DNA of 64,000 bases from Mantis religiosa (GCA_030765055.1 CM060947.1:53583591-53647590), one strand, 5' to 3'; numbered from the stretch's first letter, positions 33,892 through 45,148 are shown. Notes: generated by a model from the letters alone, not told the origin. Numbers and translations: made by a program.

Positions 33892-35101
33892 GAGGTACTT
33901 GAGAAAAGAAGAGTGAGCGAGCATATTCGGTTAATTGTGGCAGAAACGGGGTAACAAAGACGCGGAATAGCGAACAAAATTTGCTAATGAGGTCAGTGAG
34001 AAACGACCAGAAGGAAGACGATGCGCTAGATTCCTGATTTAGTGAAGGGGGAGAAGACGAAGAACAAGGTTGATGACGAGGAGAGGAAGTAGTAGAAGAA
34101 GAAGCAGCAGCAGCAGAGGACCTTACTGCCTGAGAATAGGAACGCTGTTCCGAGGTAGGAGATGATTCTTGTTGCGGAGACTGATGCGGGCGAGGTTGCC
34201 TGGATTGGGAGTGTTGTGATGACTGCTGCGGGTGTATTGGTTGGGGTTGCTGACCTGGTCGCATCTGTGAAGCTGCTGCTAGACGGAGAGCACCTTGTGC
34301 TTGAGGTCGCTGGGAGATGCGTTGTTTCAGTTCCAGATAATGGGGGCAACCCCGATAATTGGCCGGGTGGTTTTGACCACAGTTGACACATTGAGCAGGC
34401 GCAGTAGGTAACTTACTGCACTTAGAGAAATGGTGATCACCAGTACATCGTACACAGCGAGGAGTCAGCTGACAGTAATTTTTGGTGTGGCCATATTGCT
34501 GACATCGAGTGCACTGCGGCAGGTCGGTGTTACGACGTCTGTGTTTAACTGACACAACACTGTACATCAGACGTGTGAGGTTAAGTATTTCCCTACCTCC
34601 ATCGGTATTTTCTAGCTCAATGGCACATATCGGAATAGGTTGTTTGTTTCTTCCTAGCAGACGTGTAACCTTTTTGACAAGAAAGTTAAGGGCGATGAGT
34701 TCATCATAAATTTCCTTATCGCTGAGGGAACAAGGCAGATTGCGGATAATCACTGAGAAAAGCTTGTCACCTGGGTTCCTGAAAGTGTAAAACTCTTGAT
34801 TTATTGAAGTAAAGTAGGATGTCAGACGGCGGAAATCGGTTGAAGTAGAGGCAAACACTTTGATAAGAGCACCTCGGAGCTCAGTATGAAAATCTGAGAG
34901 TACATACTTTTTAATATCCTGAAGGAACAGCTGGTAATTCTGAACATTGCGCACACAAATTGGTGGAACTTTCTCCTTGGATGTGGTGTTAGGAGCTGAG
35001 TCTGTCTGGTCAGAGCTTTCAGATAAAGCATGGAATCGGTTGGATGTTGGGATAGCGTAAGCATAACGTGAGGTATTAGACTGTTCAGAAGATGATGTCA
35101 T
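33875..35101 (-). CDS. Jockey-like ORF1, gag-like nucleic-acid binding protein
   Basis: 408 residues starting MTSSSEQSNTSR. The central part (residues about 95-190) is an RNA-recognition-like region typical of jockey ORF1, with FSVIIRNLP. Three zinc knuckles follow: CTRCQQYGHTKNYC, then CVRCTGDHHFSKC, then CVNCGQNHPANYRGC. The C-terminal 150 residues are Gln/Ser/Pro-rich. ORF1 proteins coat the element RNA and target it, in Drosophila, to chromosomal sites. In the same frame, upstream and separated by one TAA at 35117-35119, an open stretch runs to an ATG at 35512, so the native ORF1 may have been longer. Confidence 0.88.
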   Translation of the reverse strand: MTSSSEQSNTSRYAYAIPTSNRFHALSESSDQTDSAPNTTSKEKVPPICVRNVQNYQLFLQDIKKYVLSDFHTELRGALIKVFASTSTDFRRLTSYFTSINQEFYTFRNPGDKLFSVIIRNLPCSLSDKEIYDELIALNFLVKKVTRLLGRNKQPIPICAIELENTDGGREILNLTRLMYSVVSVKHRRRNTDLPQCTRCQQYGHTKNYCQLTPRCVRCTGDHHFSKCSKLPTAPAQCVNCGQNHPANYRGCPHYLELKQRISQRPQAQGALRLAAASQMRPGQQPQPIHPQQSSQHSQSRQPRPHQSPQQESSPTSEQRSYSQAVRSSAAAASSSTTSSPRHQPCSSSSPPSLNQESSASSSFWSFLTDLISKFCSLFRVFVTPFLPQLTEYARSLFFSQVPHDGNP

Positions 35102-35116
35102 GCAAAGGCGTTTACT

Positions 35117-35512
35117 TTAAGTTTCGCAGTGAGAAGGCGGCGAGCGCTGCTCTCGACTGTTGCGATTGCCCAATTTGACTATGTCAATGTCCATGTTAGC
35201 ATCATGCGGTACACTAGAATCGAGTGAGTGAGTTGGCTGTGTCAGCTGAAGCTGAGGTGGCCGAAGAACTGATTTACTTACACTGTGAACAGTAGTTATA
35301 CCAGAGCTCGTAGAAGGTGATGAAGCTTGATGAAACGAAGTCTGTGGATTTTGTGGAGGATAAGATGACATAATTTCTAGTGTGGACCTGCTCTCCATCT
35401 GTTCTGACGATGAAGACTGTAATGTTGATGATTCGGAGGTAATATCCATATTGCTAACCACATTTAGAGATATGCGAACTAACTGGCCAGTATCATGTGC
35501 CGCGTAGGCCAT
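35117..35512 (-). pseudogene. Possible N-terminal extension of jockey-like ORF1
   Basis: 131 residues beginning MAYAAHDTGQLVR, rich in Ser/Thr/Pro. They end at a TAA followed in the same frame, five codons later, by the ORF1 ATG at 35101. The composition resembles low-complexity N-terminal regions of jockey ORF1 proteins. Either the TAA is a lesion in a protein of about 545 residues, or this is a separate upstream open frame. Confidence 0.6.
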
Positions 35513-35824
35513 GACAGCTGGTGAAATTACTAATAAAGACTAGTAGAATGTAGGATAGTCACTCGCAAAACAGCACTATTTGACTGTAAACGGAACGCAT
35601 GGAGAACGAAGCAAAGATTAGTTGAGGTTACAAATGAACTTCGTTCTTTGACGCACTGACACCACCACAATTCTGGATTATACTTAGCCACTGGTAACAC
35701 TATTAGTTTATGTTAAACAATGGCGTTTCAGCTTTCTAAATAAGTTCACAATCACTGATAAATTATAAAAATGTCAAGAGACTCGGTAACACGCAAATTA
35801 CACAAAGTCAAGGCCACCTGGAAT

Positions 35825-35905
35825 CGGACGGAAACCTGGAGATTGGTGGTTCAAATTCCGGCCAGGTCATTGAATTTTTTCATGTTGACTCTATCTATTA
35901 ATGAT
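35825..35905 (+). mobile_element. tRNA-SINE A, right part of split copy
   Basis: Resumes with the duplicated CGGACGGAAACC, the B box 'ggtggttcaaattccggcc' and the tail 'cattgaattttttcatgttg'. It ends near 'ctctatctattaat' where old LINE sequence resumes. Confidence 0.85.
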
Positions 35906-36330
35906 ATCAATTGTTGATCGACCTGGTCTAAAACCTGTTTTACAATCCATTTAGTTTATTTTCGACAATATCTGTTAATTTATTATTGAAGAAAATTACA
36001 AATACTTTATATCCTATGCTCAATCCAGTTATATGTCTGTAGTTAGAACATATAGTAGTTATATATTGGATACATTATTCCTTCACTCCATTTACTTTCT
36101 ATTTGTTCATTATTCCATATTTTTATCAATTATTTATGTAAACTCTTTTTTAAATTTCTACCTTCACATTGTATTAATTCAGGGAGTATATTATCTGAAC
36201 CCACTGCTTTGTATTCTTTTAGCTTATTTATTATGTATGTTATTTCATTTAGATTTGGAGGTTATGATTCCCCATTGTCATTTCCATATGTTATTTCATT
36301 GTTAAGTTCTGTTGTTCCTACTTCATCTAA
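35906..36330 (-). pseudogene. Old LINE ORF2, upstream RT part
   Basis: Minus-strand translation reads NYRHITGLSIGYKVFVIFFNNKL, then a damaged 'NGL.NRF.TRS' region equivalent to 'QCGFRPGRS', and IDIIN. These are RT motifs 1-2. The protein continues on the other side of the nested insertion, at 30778 downward. About 60 residues of RT motif 3 are missing between the halves. Confidence 0.75.
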
Positions 36331-36999
36331 TATCTACACCGAGGTATATGTTCACATCTATCTATTTACTTATAAATTTCCTAAAAGTATACAGAAACAA
36401 TTGACATCTATTGTCGGGCCCAAATGACCTTGCTGTTACGGGCCCTAAAACCCCACATACTCACTCGACATCTATTGTTCAGGTACTACTAAAATTACAA
36501 AAATGAAGAAAGTTAATTACCAGAAATGCATTAAAGATAATATTAAAAGAAAAATATGAATGCCTATCTTAAAAGTACTGGCATCCAGCACTTAAAATCG
36601 GTATGTGGCTGCCTTTCTTAAACTATAATATATATATAAAATAAATAGCCAACCCAAACCTAAAGGGTAAAGGCATTCTACTAGCGCAGGAACTTGTTGC
36701 TTTGAGCTCATTAGAGTAGCAACTGCTAAGAGCCTCATGCTTGCTTGTTGGTACCTCCTTATCTATTGTGATGACTATTAATGCTCTATATTCCATACAC
36801 CTGTACTTATATCTAAGCTACATTGTTTTACTATGTTCTGTAACTTATGTACCACTGAACTTAGGATGATGGATCTGTGACACTTCTATGTTTTGAACTC
36901 TCTTAAATTTGGTGAGCCATCATCTTAAGTTCTCTCTTACGCAGCTTGGGTTTTGTAATTTACATTAATCCTACTTCTCATTGAATTGCGCTGCAACTT
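36331..36999. other. Unassigned sequence
   Basis: Contains a short duplication of 'acatctattgt' around 36403 and 36468. No gene recognised. Confidence 0.35.
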
Positions 37000-37225
37000 A
37001 GCTCTGACACTAACGCTAACACAGACACTTTTGTTGCAAAATACTCGTAGAAGGTGGTGTATTTGTGAGTGGCTACTCTTTCCAGGTTTCTGCAAGTTTG
37101 TCTGTCCTTAGCTTGTCTCGTCCATAGTGTTCCTGCTGTCCTCCTAAAGTCGTCTGCCCGCCATACCTTCGGTCTCCCTATCGATCTTGGTCCTACTCTT
37201 GAATCCCATATTGTTCTTTGGGTTC
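37000..37225 (-). pseudogene. LINE ORF2 C-terminal fragment
   Basis: Minus-strand reading gives GPRSIGRPKVWRADDFRR then TLWTRQAKDRQTCRNLER. The GRP..RW.DD ... A.DR..WR..E pattern closes the ORF2 polyprotein in many insect LINEs. It is an isolated 3' scrap. It may belong to the same old LINE as 29.8-36.3 kb or to a separate copy. Confidence 0.65.
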
Positions 37226-39642
37226 ATCGGCCGAAGTCCATAAAATAAATTAACATTAATGACACTGTTATCCAGCACTACACTTTAAAAATAGCTTTAT
37301 CAAATTATGTCGATCTTTAATTTATTTTAAATATAATTTTAGACTAATTTACCATAGTCTAAGTATTATATTTATCTATTCCTTAATTTTACCAACATAT
37401 ATAATTTGATACTAATTTAATAAATTGATGTTTACTAATTCCTTCACCACTTTTTTCTTCAATTATTATATAAATAATTTTAAATTATTTAAATATAGTT
37501 TTATATTAAATCAGTTAATCAATTTCAAATCAAAATTAAAAAAGAGAAAATCACTTTACTAAAACTAAAAATGAAAAATAATAAGCTTTATTTATATACC
37601 TCATTTAGTATCATTGGAATGTCGAATACGAAACTGTTTCTCTCTCTTTTCCGCGTTTTCATCATAGGAGTATCGAACACAGGGCTCACTGCATGACTTG
37701 CAGACTAATGGCACTCACTGTATGTTACATTAACAATCACAAGGTCCTCATCATCCGACTTCTCCAAGAGCTTCTTACGCCGTTTAGGAGAACTATATAT
37801 CGAAGCTATGCTATTAGCCTTCCAGATTCTTATAGCGGTTTTCTCTCCCACCTCTCTGCAATCAAAGACAAGGCTTCCTCGCCATGTCTCGCTATTTTAC
37901 AGAATGCATAGTGCTGAATAGCGTTCCATGCAGTTCCTACAACTCGTTCTTTCTTTCTGCTAGAGTACGCACAAAAGGTGCAATTGTGGGTTGCGTTGCT
38001 AGGTGATCCACTTCTTTATAATATTCATCACTACATCATTTGTATGACAATATACTGCTGACATTGTAAGACAACTGATGTACTCCATTCTAATATAGAA
38101 CAAAAATTATCTTCAAGTATGTTAGTTATATTACTTAACTTGTACTTTTGTAGTTATACGATTAAAAACAGTGGACTACAGTGATAATTTCAGTTTCACA
38201 ATGGAAATAACGTTGAAAATCTCTTATTAAGTTCATAGAATTTTCTGTACCCATTTTTCAACAGACTATTCTTAAATAAGCACATCCTTCTATGCGTTTC
38301 AAGGCAATTGAAATAAACTTTTGTATAAATTCTTTATTATATATGTTCTTAGTCAAACCTCCTATAGGGCTAGTTTCTATGTGATGTATTTGAAACTCCG
38401 ATCTTTTCACATTCCAGAAAATGAAACTAACCACTTCATACTTCAGAAGAGTATATGCATTTCAGATTTCAAACCAATAACAATAGGAAATCCCTCGGAA
38501 ATACCTACAGCAAAGGCGTGATTTGACTAAAATCTTGCGATTAACCACATTATGTCCTTTGTTTACTACAACTTTGTGCACAATTTAGCAGTTGCACACG
38601 AGTCTTCCGGTATGAACAGTATTTCAGAATAAAAAAAGTCGAAAAGTCAAAATACCCATATTTTATTCCCATCACTAATTCAGTTTTTGTGAAAATCAAA
38701 ATTTCAGAGAACGTTTCTATAGAAAGTGTGATTTCATATGAAGGGATTTTATTTTTGAAAACATTCGTTTCCATGACAAATGTTAAAGTAAAATACCAAG
38801 TTGAGTATTTAATGAAGTTTTCGTTTGTGTATTATGTGGTTCTCGTAAAGATGCGCATAATCCTCAACTGCTCTTCTCTTTTTTTCTGGGGGCTGAGATT
38901 CAAAGAGCCTGAAAACATCTATTTCTGGTGAAATATTGAAATCGAATACAAATTTTTCTGTACTTGATGTAACTACATAGTAGATGAAATAGAAAATTCT
39001 TGGAAATATTCCTTGTAATCGATTTTAATGTTAAATCACTTGTTTATTTAAGCCCCAAGCATGACCAGTTTACCTTTATTATTTTAAAATTATGTTATTT
39101 TTTAAAATTTGCTATTAAGAGAAATAAACGTGCTCATTCTTCAACTGGAAATTAGACGGGGCCAAAACAAATTCAAATAGATACAAATTTATTAATGTAA
39201 TCATAATCTTAAGAAAGATGAACGACCGGAGTAAATAACACAAAATTCCTTTAACAAAATTCAGTTATTGAAAATATCTAAAATGAAAATTTTTATCATT
39301 TAGAGAACTATATTACAAGCTTCATTAAAACTTGGAACACTATAAAACCTTCTTCATTTTCAACTCGGAAGCCGTTACTTGTCTTTGAATTTCGAAGACA
39401 TATTACAGCGCGAAGCTCTTCATACATGTGACCATCATTTTACAATTCGTACAAAATAATACGTAAAGTCAAATTGAGTATTCATTTGTATTAACAAAAA
39501 GTGCATTGAAAAATGAACTTTTGCAGCACAAGTTTGCGTTAGAATGGGTAGAGAAAGTAAAATGAGAGCATTAGAGTAATACTAACTTCCCATTAATACC
39601 TAAAGTGGTCCCTAGAAATCCCGAAACCCAGCACCGAAGTTT
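37226..39642. other. Unassigned AT-rich sequence
   Basis: About 2.4 kb of very AT-rich DNA with no recognised coding, tRNA-like or terminal-repeat signal. Confidence 0.4.
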
Positions 39643-39703
39643 CAATTCAGTGACGTCACAGCAACGTTATTAGGGGAGTTCATACACCTCGATGCTGCAC
39701 ATG
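39643..39703 (+). repeat. Isolated diverged monomer of the 57-bp minisatellite
   Basis: 'gtgacgtcacagcaacgtta' followed by 'ggagttcatacacctcgatg' matches one unit of the array that starts near 40515, separated by about 0.8 kb that includes a SINE D and the MITE. Confidence 0.75.
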
Positions 39704-39782
39704 TGGGCACCGGAGATAATACTGGAGAACCCTCTAAGAGCAGCAAAAGCTGAACTCCCAGAATACTTTACTTCTACGTACA

Positions 39783-39955
39783 GATTTTTTTATTTATTTA
39801 TTTTTTTACGTCCTCCAACGTTGTCATATCGGACGATGAAATAAGTGAAATGATGTCCGGGGTCCATGGAGCTTAGAGTTATCCGACATTCATCTTTTGG
39901 GAGCTCTTGAACGTTAGGCATATACGCTACCATCTGCGCTGCCAAGGTGGGCACG
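39783..39955 (-). mobile_element. SINE family D, copy 2
   Basis: T run, then 'cgtcctccaacgttgtcata', 'atggagcttagagttatccg', 'gagctcttgaacgttaggca' and an inverted tRNA-like head. The middle 'aaaaccccgg' segment is deleted. Confidence 0.7.
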
Positions 39956-40088
39956 TACACCAATGTGCAGTACGTACTGTGTTCTACCACAATAGCTTAT
40001 AGGGGGCAACAAGCACCCTCCTCAAAACTATCAAACTAAAAACAATCGCCCTACAAAACCCTATCCAAAAATTTTCCTACCTGCGGTA

Positions 40089-40451
40089 AAGTCTGTTTAC
40101 CCAACGCGTGTGCAGTTCCCAGTCAAAGGGACCTCAAAGGTCGGGACCCTCCCGCCCACTAATGACCGTCATAAATCTATCCCCACACTTCAGAAATGGA
40201 ACACTGACGTTGGGGACCAATAGCAGCCCCCATTTGTTGAAAATGACGGTTGCATGTCTACTCCGCGTGGAGTCTCAGTTGCCAAATTTCCAACTTCCAG
40301 TTGTTCTGTTTCATTAGGTGCAAGACGGTGATGTTAAAATGTTGCAGCATTGTAGAAAGGACCGTCAGGAGGAGGGTCCATGTTGTAAAACGATTATGAG
40401 GGGTTGTCAAAGAAAGCGGCTGCCGTGCACTTGCGTTGGGTAGACAGACTT
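40089..40451 (-). mobile_element. 363-bp MITE, copy 2
   Basis: Inverse orientation to the copy at 25325 and exactly the same length. Ends are AAGTCTGTTTACCCAACG and the complement of CGTTGGGTAGACAGACTT, with TA at 40087-40088 and 40452-40453. The ends match each other better than in copy 1. Confidence 0.9.
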
Positions 40452-40512
40452 TAAAAGCCTATTGAAGGTGGGCACATAGCAAAATCATTCTGACTCACTA
40501 AAGCCTGCCAGC

Positions 40513-41828
40513 AGTATGGACGGACGACGCTGCACAGGCAGAAACGCCAGAGCAACGTCATTAAGGGAGTTCCTACTACCTGGACGCTGCACAGACATTG
40601 ACGTCACATCAACGTTATTAAGGGAGTCCCTACAACCTCGACGCTGTACAGACATTGACGTCACAGCAACGTTATTAAGTGAGTTCCTACAACCTCGAAG
40701 CTGTACAGACATTGACGTCACAGCAACGCTATTAAGTGAGTTCCTACAACCTCCACGCTGTACAGACATTGACGTCACAGCAACGCTATTAAGTGAGTTC
40801 CTACCACCTCCACGCTGTACAGACATTGACGTCACAGCAACGCTATTAAGTGAGTTCCTACAACCTCCACGCTGTACAGACATTGACGTCACAGCAACGC
40901 TATTAAGTGAGTTCCTACAACCTCCACGCTGTACAGACATTGACGTCACAGCAACGCTATTAAGTGAGTTCCTACAACCTCCACGCTGTACAGACATTGA
41001 CGTCACAGCAATGCTATTAAGTGAGTTCCTACAACCTCCACGCTGTACAGACATTGACGTCAGAGCAACGCTATTAAGTGAGTTCCCACAACCTCCACGC
41101 TGTACAGACATTGACGTCACAGCAACGCTATTAAGTGACTTCCTACAACCTCCACGCTGTACAGACATTGACGTCACAGCAACGCTATTAAGTGAGTTCC
41201 TACAACCTCCACGCTGTACAGACATTGACGTCACAGCAACGCTATTAAATGAGTTCCTACAACCTCCACGCTGTACAGATATTGACGTCACAGCAACGCT
41301 ATTAAATGAGTTCCTACAACCTCCACGCTGTACAGACATTGACGTCACAGCAACGTTATTAATGGAGTTCCTACAACCTCGACGCTCGACAGACATTGAC
41401 GTCACATCAACGTTATTAAGGGAGTTCCTACAGCCTCGACGCTGGACAGACATTGACGTCACATCAACGTTATTAAGGGAGTTCCTACAACCTCGACGCT
41501 GGACAGACATTGACGTCACATCAACGTTATTAAGGGAGTTCCTACAACCTCCACGCTGGACAGACATTGATGTCACATCAACGTTATTAAGGGAGTTCCT
41601 ACAGCCTCGACGCTGTACAGACATTGACGTCACAGCAACGTTATTAATGAAGTTCCTACAAACCTCGACGCTGGACAGACATTGACGTCACATCAGCGTT
41701 ATTAAGAGAGTTCCTACAACCTCGACGCTGGACAGACAGTAGCGTCACAGCAACGTTATTAAGGGAGTACCTCCTGCACAGGCAGTAGCGTCACAGCGGC
41801 GTTATTAAGGGTGTTCCTTCAACTTGGG
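40513..41828 (+). repeat. 57-bp minisatellite, about 22 units
   Basis: Consensus unit landmarks are 'gacattgacgtcacagcaac', 'gctattaagtgagttcctac' and 'aacctccacgctgtaca', 57 bases (19 codons). Units in the middle (about 40730-41330) are nearly identical. Edge units carry variants (ATCAACGTTATTAAGGGAG type) and become ragged after 41690. Because 57 is divisible by three and the unit lacks stops in one frame of each strand, long overlapping open frames of 389 residues (plus) and 382 residues (minus) arise. Neither looks like a protein family. Confidence 0.97.
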
Positions 41829-42939
41829 ACTGTAAGTGGCACTGAGGTTATAGCCGTGATCACGATTGGTGGCGTGCGGACCATTAAGTTAATGGAGCGC
41901 CAATCCGCCCTTTTGTAACGTGCCAGTAGAACTGTTAAACCTTTCAACAAGTTCACAAAACTCACTTTTCAAATATTAACGTGCAGGTGGCTGCACTGTC
42001 GACATTCATTCAATTTTTCATTACTCAGCGAGTGCGGGTGTTTGCGTGTGGCAGAATATTAACACCGCAGCACTCGCCAGCATAATTATTTCAAATATTT
42101 CACCACTTTGTAACGGCACAAGGAAGAATTAGAGTGCACTAGAAAGCTTTGTGTTACTGTTTGCTGCTGCTAAGATATTACCACTGCCTGGAATTATAGG
42201 CAAGTGCTGAAAAACGGTTTACGTAAGAGATATAGTTTTTTAACTAGTCAACTTTTCCAATAGTGTACAAAATTAGCTTACTATGTCACACTCTCTACTT
42301 TTTCCTAGGCTAGCTATTCTTACCAGAGCTCATTTTTACATTACTTCAGGTCATTGTGATAAACATTCATAGAAATGGTGTAACTGCATATTTTCTTAAA
42401 GTTTAAAGGAAATTGTAAAATACAGTTAAAACTCTTAAGAGTTATTCGCTATATGATGGCTTTGATATTCTATTATCATGAGAACCAGGAGGGAGGAAGG
42501 TAAATAACTATTTACCATTTAATAAAACCATGTAATTATTAGAAATGTTGAAACTTAACAAGAATATAAAGAAGAAGGGAAGTTACTATTCTTAATGAGA
42601 CCTGCATGTTTTGTGCAGTAACATTTCAGTTTTCTTTACAACCCATTACGAAAGATAAAATTAAACAATAACAGAAACACTACTTCTTTGAGCAAAATGC
42701 AGTTTGTGAAATTTCAAACTAATAAAAAGGAACATCTCAAACATATCTCGAACTTAATCTAAATTGTCAACGTCATTCTTGATGATATCAAGATTTTCCA
42801 ACTGCGTTCCATTTCAATTTTATTTTGGTTTGCCAGATTATCTTACTAAACTGCGTGTCATAATCTTGAAGGATATTGAACTTAAATATCAAGTTTGGTG
42901 CTAAAGCGACGGTTTGTCTTTGAGGTTATGTTGTTACAT
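41829..42939. other. Unassigned AT-rich sequence
   Basis: No recognised features. Confidence 0.4.
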
Positions 42940-43043
<104 letters not shown>

Positions 43044-43521
43044 TGTCGGTTGGCTGAGTAGGATAAATTCTGGGTATTGATCCCATGGTTGTGGGTTCAA
43101 TTAACTAAGCCTAGGTCAAAGTATTATCTATTGAAACACACACCCATAAAATTAAACTTACAGTATCCTAAGAGACAAAATTCTGGCACACCGGCGGTGT
43201 CTATATGATCATGTTAATTGACGCGTGGTTAAAGTATACTTACTTGGTTGCAGAAGCAATTGTTATTTATTTATAGTATTATTAGTATGCATTTTTATGC
43301 AAAGAGCTAAACTGAAATGAAACTGTATATCTTCTAGCAATACGGTGGCGACAGATAATTCCTGGGCCTCACATAGAGATGGCGCCACTGGTTTCATTTT
43401 GACGGATAGCTCATATACGGATAGTTTAACTCTCTACTAGCTTGTATTTATAATTACAGGTCAATAGCTTGTTTAGTTTTTGAACGACAGATTTTAAGCA
43501 AGACATCTGGAGGATAAAATC

Positions 43522-45060
43522 ATGGAGGATTTATTAAAACGAGCAGTCACTAAACACTTCCATTGAAAAGCTTAATGCCTCAAGAATTCTAGGAGGAAAT
43601 TAAAAGTAGATTGAAAGCTACAGCTCTGGGAGCCTTTTCAGATAACAATAAATTAATTAAAAACACAATATTCCGTTCCTTTATATATAATGATTAAAAA
43701 GTGAGTTGCAGAGTTTAAAATGGGACGTACGATCAGTAGTGATGAGCCTCGGTCTGGACGTCCTGTAGAAGTCACAATCCAGAGATCATTGAAAAAGTCA
43801 GCGTTTAGTACCAGAAGACTGTATATTAAAGCTGTTTGAGATATCACAGATTGTAACATATCAAAAGAATGTACAGGTAATATTTTATGTAATCTTTTGG
43901 GTGGATAGAGTCAACATGAAAAATTCAATGCCATGGCCGGGATTTGAACCACGGATCTCCTGGTTTCCATGTAGTCGCTCTAACCCATTGAGCAACCATG
44001 GTCAACGTGTCGTCCAGACATTAAATTCTCCATTTGACTCCTATATGTGAAGAAATGATTAATTTCCATCAATTAACTAAAATATTAAGAGTTAAATGAT
44101 GAAGCCTGGGACTCAAGTACTTACGATAGTAAGTCACCACAAACGGTGTATCTCGGATGCGAGAGCCCCTAGTGTTCTACCGGGAAAATATACGAGTCAA
44201 ATGGAGAATTTAATGTCAGGACGGCACGTTGACTATGGTAGCTAGAGCGACTACGGAAACCAGCAGATCCGTAGTTCAAATCCTGGCCATGGCATTGAAT
44301 TTTTCATGTTGACTCTATCCATCAGAAACCTTAGCTTATATACGGCTAGTGTGAAGAAATTATTAATTTCCGTGAATTAACTAAAAAACTGTGTTGGACT
44401 TTCACAAGGTCTGTGCAAAATGCGTGCCGAGTTTATTGACACGCGATCAAAAGCTCCAAAGAAAAGCTGTTTCTGTTAAGAATTTGGAGCTTTACCGTAA
44501 AAATCCCAGTCACTTTTTGAGATTCTTTATTACCATGGATGAAACTTGGATCAATCACAACACTCCAGAAAGTAAATCACAATCAAAGTAGTGGATTGCG
44601 CCAGGTGAACCAACTCTAGCAATAGCAAAGTCAATTTTGTCTGCAAACAAGTTTATGGCAAGTATTTTATGTGATGCACAGGGAATTATTTTTATTGATT
44701 ACTTGGAAAAGGGTAAATGTATCACTGGTGGTTACTATGCAAGCTTACTGCAACGTTTGAGTGATGAGGTGAAGAGAAAAGTACCGCATTTGGCGAAAAA
44801 AAAGCCTTGTTTCTTCACCAGAATGCTCTGGCGCAGCGTTCTGTCATTGTAATGAAAAAAAACGGGCGAATTAAGGTTCGAATTGCTTGAACATCTACCC
44901 TGTTCACCAGATCTAGCACCCAGTGACTATCAAGTGTTTCCGAACCTCAAACAATTTCTTGGAGGACGAAGATTTGACAGCAACGAGGAGGCCATTGATA
45001 CGGTAAAGAGCTAGTTTGAGAACCATGATGAAATTGCACTACAGAATTATTTTAATTAAA
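43522..45060 (+). pseudogene. Mariner transposase, interrupted by SINE
   Basis: The start MEDLLKRAVTKHF is soon hit by stops. EFKMGRTISSDEPRSGRPVEVT is the linker after the helix-turn-helix. The reading stops at GNILC (43893) and resumes at DFHKVCAKCVPSLLTRDQK (44396) after the SINE. FFITMDETWINHNTPESKSQSK holds the first catalytic Asp, and YLEKGKCITGGYYASLL follows. The second Asp region reads 'FTRMLW', so the QDN motif is lost. The C-terminal PCSPDLAPSDY region is recognisable near 44900 in another frame. Confidence 0.82.
43895..44388 (+). mobile_element. Composite SINE A with inverted tRNA-like half, locus 2
   Basis: The left arm (43902-44040) is minus-strand SINE sequence with inverted B and A boxes. 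The right arm (44192-44322) is its near-perfect inverted repeat: 'gagtcaaatggagaatttaa' to 'catgttgactctatcc'. Between them are a plus-strand 3' tail and the leader 'cctgggactcaagtacttac'. The tail motif 'attaatttcc.tgaattaac' occurs at the middle and again at the end (about 44060 and 44370). Confidence 0.8.
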
Positions 45061-45115
45061 TTAGAACACCGATATGACAAAGTTATTAGCCTTTCTGGAG
45101 ATTTTGTTGATCAAT

Positions 45116-45116
<1 letters not shown>

Positions 45117-45148
<32 letters not shown>
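45117..45148 (+). repeat. Poly(T) tract
   Basis: About 30 consecutive T inside the mariner, next to its right inverted repeat. No SINE or LINE body is attached, so it is probably expansion of a short T run native to the mariner. Confidence 0.95.

Larger units (their letters stand above)
30945..35824 (-). mobile_element. Jockey-clade LINE, near full length (about 4.9 kb)
   Basis: A 12-13-bp target duplication CGGACGGAAACC(T) flanks the element at 30932-30944 and 35825-35837. On the minus strand the order is a 5' region starting ATTCCAGGTGGCC, ORF1 with three CCHC knuckles, ORF2 with apurinic endonuclease and reverse transcriptase, and a 3' untranslated region of about 230 bp ending in an A-rich tail (T run at 30945). 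No RNase H domain is visible, which fits the jockey clade. Few lesions and a perfect duplication mark this as the youngest large insertion in the window. Confidence 0.92.

Noticed and set aside
40485..41685. Two long overlapping open frames (389 residues plus, 382 residues minus) suggesting a repetitive protein gene
   Set aside because: The 57-bp unit is a multiple of three with no stop in one frame per strand, so long frames on both strands are automatic. The repeats vary by nucleotide and show no codon-level constraint.
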